A DNA stretch of 64,000 nucleotides. It comes from Methanobacteriota archaeon. GTDB taxonomy: Archaea; Halobacteriota; Methanomicrobia; Methanomicrobiales; Methanomicrobiaceae. Below the pieces are notes generated by a model that was not told the origin of the DNA, did no database searches, and saw nothing but the letters and a program-made list of their open reading frames with translations. Below are positions 59,890-64,000 of this stretch, in pieces. Location: contig JAEWWL010000055.1 in the NCBI GenBank assembly GCA_023396365.1, positions 1 through 64,000 of the forward strand, given 5' to 3'. A program made the translations under genes and the position numbers. How positions within the stretch are numbered: position 1 is the stretch's first letter; each line of letters begins with the position of its first letter.

Positions 59890-60450
59890 TCAGAGCAGTT
59901 CTTTTGTAATTCTGTCAAAATTTTCAAAAACAATATGGCCGTCTTTTGTGTGGCTTACTTCGGGGTGCCACTGAACTCCGTAGATATATTCATCTTTTTT
60001 TGCTATTGCCTCTGCCCCGCAGATATTGGATCTTGCAAGAAGTGAAAAACCCTCGGGTATTGCTTTAACTTCATCTGCATGTGATGCCCACACCTGAATT
60101 TTTTCAGGATATCCGTCGAGGATATCGTTGTGGTCAATAATATCCACATCAATTCCGCCAAAGCCGCCCATTGTTCCTTTCTCAACTCTTCCCTCTCTTC
60201 TGACAGCAATAATATGCAGCCCAAGGCAGATTCCAAGAACAGGCAGTCCGAGGTCGACATATTCCAAACCAAATCCGGCGCGCTCAAGAGACGGTCCGCC
60301 GCCGAGAATTATTCCTCTGCACCCTTCGGCAACTATCTCCGGAGGAGTGTCATTTTTAATCATTTCAGCTTCTATATCCAGGTCTCTTAGCATTCTTTTT
60401 ATGAGGTGGTTTGACTGGCCAAAATTGTTTACTAGATAGATTGGGCGCAT
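59890..60450 (-). CDS. guaAA: GMP synthase, glutaminase subunit A
   Basis: In archaea GMP synthase has separate glutaminase and synthetase subunits; this is the 186-residue glutaminase. 'GIILGGGPSLERAG' is followed by the nucleophile loop 'VLGICLGLH' and the catalytic histidine-glutamate pair in 'GVQWHPEVSHT'. The ATP-dependent partner (guaAB) is not in the window. It lies upstream of the YkgJ-TraB pair on the minus strand with 54 bp between. Confidence 0.96.
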   Translation of the reverse strand: MRPIYLVNNFGQSNHLIKRMLRDLDIEAEMIKNDTPPEIVAEGCRGIILGGGPSLERAGFGLEYVDLGLPVLGICLGLHIIAVRREGRVEKGTMGGFGGIDVDIIDHNDILDGYPEKIQVWASHADEVKAIPEGFSLLARSNICGAEAIAKKDEYIYGVQWHPEVSHTKDGHIVFENFDRITKELL

Positions 60451-60538
60451 CTGTATACTTAATAGGAAATTTAAATGTATATTCTTTTCACAGGAACACT
60501 GTGAAAATTTTAAAAATGATTTTATTCTGAGTTAACCC

Positions 60539-61567
60539 TTAGAAATCATCTTTGTTTCTGCACCGGAAAAGGGTCATGTAATCTTTTATTTTTCTAAAAA
60601 TATCATCCTTTGAAAAACCGGACATGTAAGCAAGCCACAGCGCTCCTCCTAGGACTGCACCTTCCTTTACCTCTCCGTTTTCATATCTTTCAAGAGACCT
60701 GATGCCAATATTCTTAAAATCCGGATCGACATACCATCCTGTTGCACCAACCTCGTCCGCGCTTTTTTCAATGTTTGCTGATAAGTCTTTTCTGACATAT
60801 TCTGTGGTTACAAACGGGGGCATTTTATTTCCAAGCGATTTTATGTGTGCACAGACTGCAAGCATCTGTGTGCCGCCGGAGAGCACAACATGCCCCTTAT
60901 ATCCTTCTGCTATTCCGGCAACAACCGGCATCATGGGGTCTCCTGCATAGCGGATTATATCAAAAGGAGCGGTTATATGATCTTTTTTAATTCTGTCAAG
61001 TGTTCTCTGGCAGATTTCCGCTTTGAGTCCTGTGGGGTTTTTGATAAAACTGCTTGAAACACCTGCACTGTATCCTAGAGCCCTTAATACGCAGAGTGCG
61101 GTAGTTGTCCCTCCCGGTATACTCTCACCAAGAACTAAAAGATCACTGTATTTTCCCCATTGTCTGCCTATTGTGACTCCTCTTTTGTAAAGCTCTTCAG
61201 GAGATGATACAGCATCCTCAAATCTGGGATCCTCTCCTGGCTTTCCATATACATCCATGCATGGAAAATCCGGTTTGTTTACAAGACCTGCATTTACAAT
61301 GACAGGCTCTATATCACACAGCTCAAACATTGCTTTTGTAACTGTGGCAGGTGTTGCGCATCCGCGCGGGCTTAAAGGAATGTCTGTGTTTCTGTCAGGT
61401 CCGTTTAAGAGAAGTTTTGCATCAAGATTGGGTGTCATCAGTGTGGCCTCAGGGCTGGCTCCTGCAGCAGAAACGCCGGGGACTGCCGAAAGCATCGAGT
61501 TTGCAATAACCATGGCCGTCATTGGTTTTTTAAAACTTAACTCCGGCACCACTGATAGAAAAGGCAT
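60539..61567 (-). CDS. cobT: CobT-like phosphoribosyltransferase, archaeal type
   Basis: The 342-residue protein matches the archaeal CobT family (nicotinate-nucleotide:lower-ligand phosphoribosyltransferase), which activates the base of the cobamide lower ligand. 'VLGESIPGGTTTALCVLRALG' is the phosphate-binding motif, and 'VIVNAGLVNKPDFPC' and 'HVVLSGGTQM' are also typical. The archaeal enzymes can differ in base preference from bacterial CobT. cobS is encoded nearby at 62675 on the other strand. It is divergent from the glycine-zipper gene, with 236 bp between the starts. Confidence 0.88.
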   Translation of the reverse strand: MPFLSVVPELSFKKPMTAMVIANSMLSAVPGVSAAGASPEATLMTPNLDAKLLLNGPDRNTDIPLSPRGCATPATVTKAMFELCDIEPVIVNAGLVNKPDFPCMDVYGKPGEDPRFEDAVSSPEELYKRGVTIGRQWGKYSDLLVLGESIPGGTTTALCVLRALGYSAGVSSSFIKNPTGLKAEICQRTLDRIKKDHITAPFDIIRYAGDPMMPVVAGIAEGYKGHVVLSGGTQMLAVCAHIKSLGNKMPPFVTTEYVRKDLSANIEKSADEVGATGWYVDPDFKNIGIRSLERYENGEVKEGAVLGGALWLAYMSGFSKDDIFRKIKDYMTLFRCRNKDDF

Positions 61568-61772
61568 GGTAAAATTTTACCGGTTTATCTGTAATAAGAT
61601 AATCTTTTTTTTTTAATTAATTAAAACCAGATTGTCCTGTTATAAGATTTATCTGCAGACTTAAGTAGGGATATTCTCAGAATTTTTTTTCCAAAACTAT
61701 ATTTTTGAGAAATATTATTTTATAAATCTATTTTTTTTTAGAAATTTTGCTTTTTCTGAATGAATCGCGACA

Positions 61773-61780
61773 TTTAAATA
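61773..61780 (+). promoter_or_regulatory. TATA-like box of the glycine-zipper gene
   Basis: TTTAAATA lies 24-31 nt before the ATG at 61804, the spacing of a leaderless archaeal transcript. Confidence 0.45.
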
Positions 61781-61803
61781 AGCAACAATATTATAGGTTT
61801 TTT

Positions 61804-62607
61804 ATGGCTTTTATTTTCTATGCACAGGATGTCTCTTCGATGTTTCGGGATTTCAATGAGCGTTTTGTCTCCGGTCTTGCACTGCGCGGGACAGAGATTA
61901 CCAACGAAAGGCGCGGCGAAAATTCGGTTACCTTTGATGTTATGTATATCGGAGAGAAGGGAACTGTTTTGATTGAGCCCTCAAACAGGGATGTAAGGGC
62001 GACATATACAGTTGAAAGAGAAAAAAAGGAGGTTAAACGTGGTCTTATGGGGGCAATTGCCGGTGCCGGCGTAGGCGGGCTTTTGGGAGGCGCTGTTGGA
62101 AGCATTCTCAACCGGGACGGGGAGGGTCTTGGGGATTCCATAACCGGTGCGCTTGGAGGTGCGGCAGCCGGGGGTGCATATGAGGCATATAATGGCTATG
62201 AGGAGTCAAGACAGGAACGCACAGGGTTTGCTGCTGTTCTTGCCGAGACTATGAAGGAGGTTGAAGAAGAGATACATGAAATTCTTGGGGCACAGGAAGA
62301 GGCAAGACAGGCCAGAAGCGAAAAGGCAAAGGAGAGGGAGAGGGAGGATTCTGAACAGGAAGATGATTTGAGAAGCGAAATAGAAGATGTATATGGCGAT
62401 CTTTTAGCGCTTATTGAGGAGGTCAGATTTGCAGAGGCTGACGGTCGTGATATGAAGAGGATAAATGTCCGCTTAAAACGTGCTGAAGAGCTTTACTCCG
62501 AGGCTGTGTCAGCAGTTGATGAGCATAATTTTTCTGGTGCAAGGGCAAAACTCAAGGCATTTTCAGGTGTTGTCGCACAGTCACAGGATATGCTTAACGA
62601 AGAGTGA
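61804..62607 (+). CDS. Glycine-zipper protein with acidic coiled-coil tail
   Basis: The ATG at 61804 gives 267 residues; an upstream start at 61747 is less likely because the TATA-like box lies between. Residues 1-75 form a soluble domain with no signal peptide. Residues 80-140 hold a glycine zipper, 'GLMGAIAGAGVGGLLGGAVG' and 'DSITGALGGAAAGGAYEAY', as in membrane-associating or pore-forming helices. From about 150 to the end it is an acidic, helical coiled coil with 'EEARQARSEKAKERERED'. No family was recognised. It lies between cobT (divergent) and cobS (67 bp downstream). Confidence 0.65.
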   Translation: MAFIFYAQDVSSMFRDFNERFVSGLALRGTEITNERRGENSVTFDVMYIGEKGTVLIEPSNRDVRATYTVEREKKEVKRGLMGAIAGAGVGGLLGGAVGSILNRDGEGLGDSITGALGGAAAGGAYEAYNGYEESRQERTGFAAVLAETMKEVEEEIHEILGAQEEARQARSEKAKEREREDSEQEDDLRSEIEDVYGDLLALIEEVRFAEADGRDMKRINVRLKRAEELYSEAVSAVDEHNFSGARAKLKAFSGVVAQSQDMLNEE

Positions 62608-62674
62608 AAAAGATTTTTGAATTTTTTTTTATGATATATTTTTTAGTAGTAAACGGCAATTCTTAATCTGGTTT

Positions 62675-63400
62675 ATGAATGTTTTTTTTAAATCACTGGC
62701 TGCTGCTTTTCAGTTTTTTACTATCCTGCCGCTTGGCAGAAATATTGAATTTGATGAATATACCCGGCGCTTTTATTTAATTCCCCTTGTGGGATACTTT
62801 ACGGGCTGTATGGGTGCACTTGCGGCACTGCTTTGCCCCTCTCCTGAACTCTCTGCTGCATCCTGCATCGCTGTTGTAATGATTCTATATGGTTTCAATC
62901 ATTTTGACGGGCTTTTGGATCTCGGAGACGGGCTTATGGCGCACGGGAGCCGGGAAAAAAGAATCAGGGCTCTTACCGATCAGAATATTGGCGCGGGCGG
63001 TGTTGCCGCAGGAATGCTTGTCATTCTTCTTACTTACGCAGGTCTTTTATCTGTTGTATTTATTCCTGCTGCTATTATTGCTTCGGAGGTTGCAGCCAAA
63101 TTTTCACAGGTTATATTGCTGACTTATGGAAAACCGCTTCGTGAGGGAATTTTTTCATATACACACAGCTTTTCCAAAAAATGGTTTCCTTTCGCCTCAC
63201 TTGTGCTGTGCCTCCCAATCCTTCTGCTTCCGATAACTCCTGCAGGTTTTTTCGGGATTTTAATTGCGTTGATTCTCTCATCGGGAGGGCTTTATCTCGT
63301 TTCAAACCGTCTTTTTGGTGGTTTAAACGGTGATGTTGTTGGAGCGTCAAATGAGATTACGAGACTTATTGCAATAATCGCCCTTGCAGCTGCCGGGTAA
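62675..63400 (+). CDS. cobS: Adenosylcobinamide-GDP ribazoletransferase
   Basis: CobS joins the activated lower ligand to adenosylcobinamide-GDP at the membrane, the final joining step of cobamide synthesis. The 241-residue protein has six to seven hydrophobic spans and the motif 'NHFDGLLDLGDGLMAHGSRE', with the metal-binding acids shared by this family, then 'GAGGVAAGML'. The start is an ATG at 62675 after a short AT-rich stretch. Together with cobT it covers nucleotide-loop assembly, though the two genes are on opposite strands. Confidence 0.94.
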   Translation: MNVFFKSLAAAFQFFTILPLGRNIEFDEYTRRFYLIPLVGYFTGCMGALAALLCPSPELSAASCIAVVMILYGFNHFDGLLDLGDGLMAHGSREKRIRALTDQNIGAGGVAAGMLVILLTYAGLLSVVFIPAAIIASEVAAKFSQVILLTYGKPLREGIFSYTHSFSKKWFPFASLVLCLPILLLPITPAGFFGILIALILSSGGLYLVSNRLFGGLNGDVVGASNEITRLIAIIALAAAG

Positions 63401-63451
63401 AAAACCAATTTTTTTCAATAATTATCATGGCCTTAGCTCTTTTAGTTGCCC

Positions 63452-63483
63452 GTGTGGCAGGTATTTTATAGAGTCAGCCACAC
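63452..63483 (+). promoter_or_regulatory. Inverted repeat flanking the TATA box of the sulfite-reductase-like gene
   Basis: GTGTGGC at 63452-63458 and GCCACAC at 63477-63483 are exact reverse complements with an 18-bp spacer. TATTTTATA (63462-63470) lies between the arms, about 30 nt before the ATG. A dimeric regulator could block the promoter here. Confidence 0.45.
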
Positions 63484-63495
63484 CTATTCTATCTT

Positions 63496-64000
63496 ATGAA
63501 AGAAGCGGATCTTGGACTTCACACCAAAGGCGGTGTAATAACCCAGAAGAATGCTGATTACTGTACAATCCGCACGAGAATGCCTGCCGGTGTCATCAGT
63601 GTCGATAAAATACGCGGCATTGCCGATATTGCTGAAAAATATGGTCAGGATACAATTCATCTGACGACTCGTCAGACAATTGAGATACCTCACATTCATT
63701 ATACTGATATTGGGCCGATAGGAAAGGATCTTTTAAATAACGGAACGCCGGTTGGATCAGAAAGGGATGAGGTCGTAAATGTTGTCGCATGCCCCGGGAC
63801 TGACAGGTGCAAATTTGCAAACATTGACTCAGTTGGTCTTGCCTTAAAGCTTGATGAGAAGCTTTTTGGAAAGGAGATGCCAGTTAAGGTTCGAATATCA
63901 ATATCCGCATGCCCCTATGCATGTACAAGCCCTGTTCTGAATGAGATAGGAATTACCGGAAGGGTAAAGCCTCTCAGGACACCCGGGCTTTGCACAGGCT
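63496..64000 (+). CDS. Siroheme sulfite/nitrite reductase-like protein, cut by window edge
   Basis: From an ATG at 63496 a frame stays open to the right edge: 168 codons without a stop. 'GLHTKGGVITQKNADYCTIR' and 'HLTTRQTIEIPHI' match the start of the siroheme reductase fold. The cluster motif is complete: CPGTDRC with a CX5C spacing and CPYAC with CX3C, which hold a 4Fe-4S cluster joined to siroheme. The compact beginning fits the small sulfite-reductase-like proteins (Dsr-LP type) of methanogens rather than full Fsr. The reaction is not known for all members. A short inverted repeat frames the promoter. The C-terminal part, which could hold ferredoxin domains, is outside the window. Confidence 0.88.
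   Translation, partial: MKEADLGLHTKGGVITQKNADYCTIRTRMPAGVISVDKIRGIADIAEKYGQDTIHLTTRQTIEIPHIHYTDIGPIGKDLLNNGTPVGSERDEVVNVVACPGTDRCKFANIDSVGLALKLDEKLFGKEMPVKVRISISACPYACTSPVLNEIGITGRVKPLRTPGLCTG

Noticed and set aside
1..64000. CRISPR arrays, tRNA, rRNA and insertion sequences
   Set aside because: No regularly spaced repeats, no cloverleaf with a T-arm GGTTC, no rRNA core sequence and no transposase were seen on reading the intergenic regions.

Overview
The window comes from a methanogenic archaeon, most probably of the order Methanomicrobiales (a Methanoplanus/Methanolacinia-like or Methanospirillum-like organism; the genus is inference). Archaeal signs are aEF-2, aRF1 with NIKS and GGQ motifs, TrmG10-type methyltransferase, Taw1, and the two-part GMP synthase. 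Methanogen signs are O-phosphoseryl-tRNA synthetase (SepRS), a beta-RFAP-synthase-like GHMP protein of the methanopterin pathway family, archaeal CobT, an AqpM-like aquaporin, a phosphoribulokinase of the methanogen type and DUF2193/DUF2180 proteins. The DNA is AT-rich between genes. TATA-like boxes lie about 25-35 nt before many starts, either leaderless or followed by GGAGGTGA-type ribosome binding sites, and T-tracts follow many genes.

Layout. 1-310 holds the 5' part of a Prim-Pol-like gene that runs off the left edge. 919-4194 is the str operon (rpsL-rpsG-aEF-2, minus strand). 4700-8672 holds a small membrane protein, the preQ0/archaeosine genes queD-queE-queC, a Nudix hydrolase and a frameshifted lipoprotein alpha/beta-hydrolase. 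8734-14211 is a translation block: prf1, argS, taw1, sepS. A DUF1848 protein follows. 15440-18287 holds a probable structured RNA and then the DUF2193-DUF2180-aquaporin cluster. 18407-22990 holds a zinc-ribbon protein, a PAS histidine kinase, a radical SAM/HhH protein and phosphoribulokinase. 23304-26391 is sufC-sufB with a cyclase-family hydrolase and an unknown gene. 26506-31897 is an amino-sugar cluster: phosphoglucosamine mutase, two tandem GlmU-like nucleotidyltransferases and GlmS.

31962-39810 holds a GHMP protein, a DUF2148 ferredoxin-like protein, a pyridoxal-kinase-like protein, a Cys-rich membrane protein, a glycosyltransferase, a UDP-galactopyranose-mutase-like flavoprotein, enolase and Pcm. 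40087-46666 holds a DEAD-box helicase, DinB, a sodium:solute symporter with a 35-residue partner protein, and purH. 47178-50759 is grpE-dnaK-dnaJ behind duplicated TATA elements. 50982-58051 holds TrmG10, a degenerate nuclease-like protein behind a 16-bp palindrome, a glutamine amidotransferase, a compact Dcd-family protein without the deaminase glutamate, an HPS-RraA fusion, a nitroreductase and a CDF transporter. The right end (58098-64000) holds TraB-family, YkgJ-like, guaAA, cobT, a glycine-zipper protein, cobS and the start of a siroheme sulfite-reductase-like gene cut by the window edge.

How genes work together. queD/E/C make preQ0 for archaeosine in tRNA, and taw1, sepS, argS, prf1 and trmG10 add to tRNA modification, charging and termination. 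Phosphoribulokinase and the HPS-RraA fusion, 32 kb apart, fit the reductive hexulose-phosphate pathway known from Methanospirillum. GlmS, GlmM and the GlmU-like proteins make UDP-GlcNAc. The most promising under-described region is 15440-18287, where a structured transcript candidate with mutually exclusive helices and a U-tract end sits in front of a strongly translated cluster of two families of unknown function and an aquaporin.
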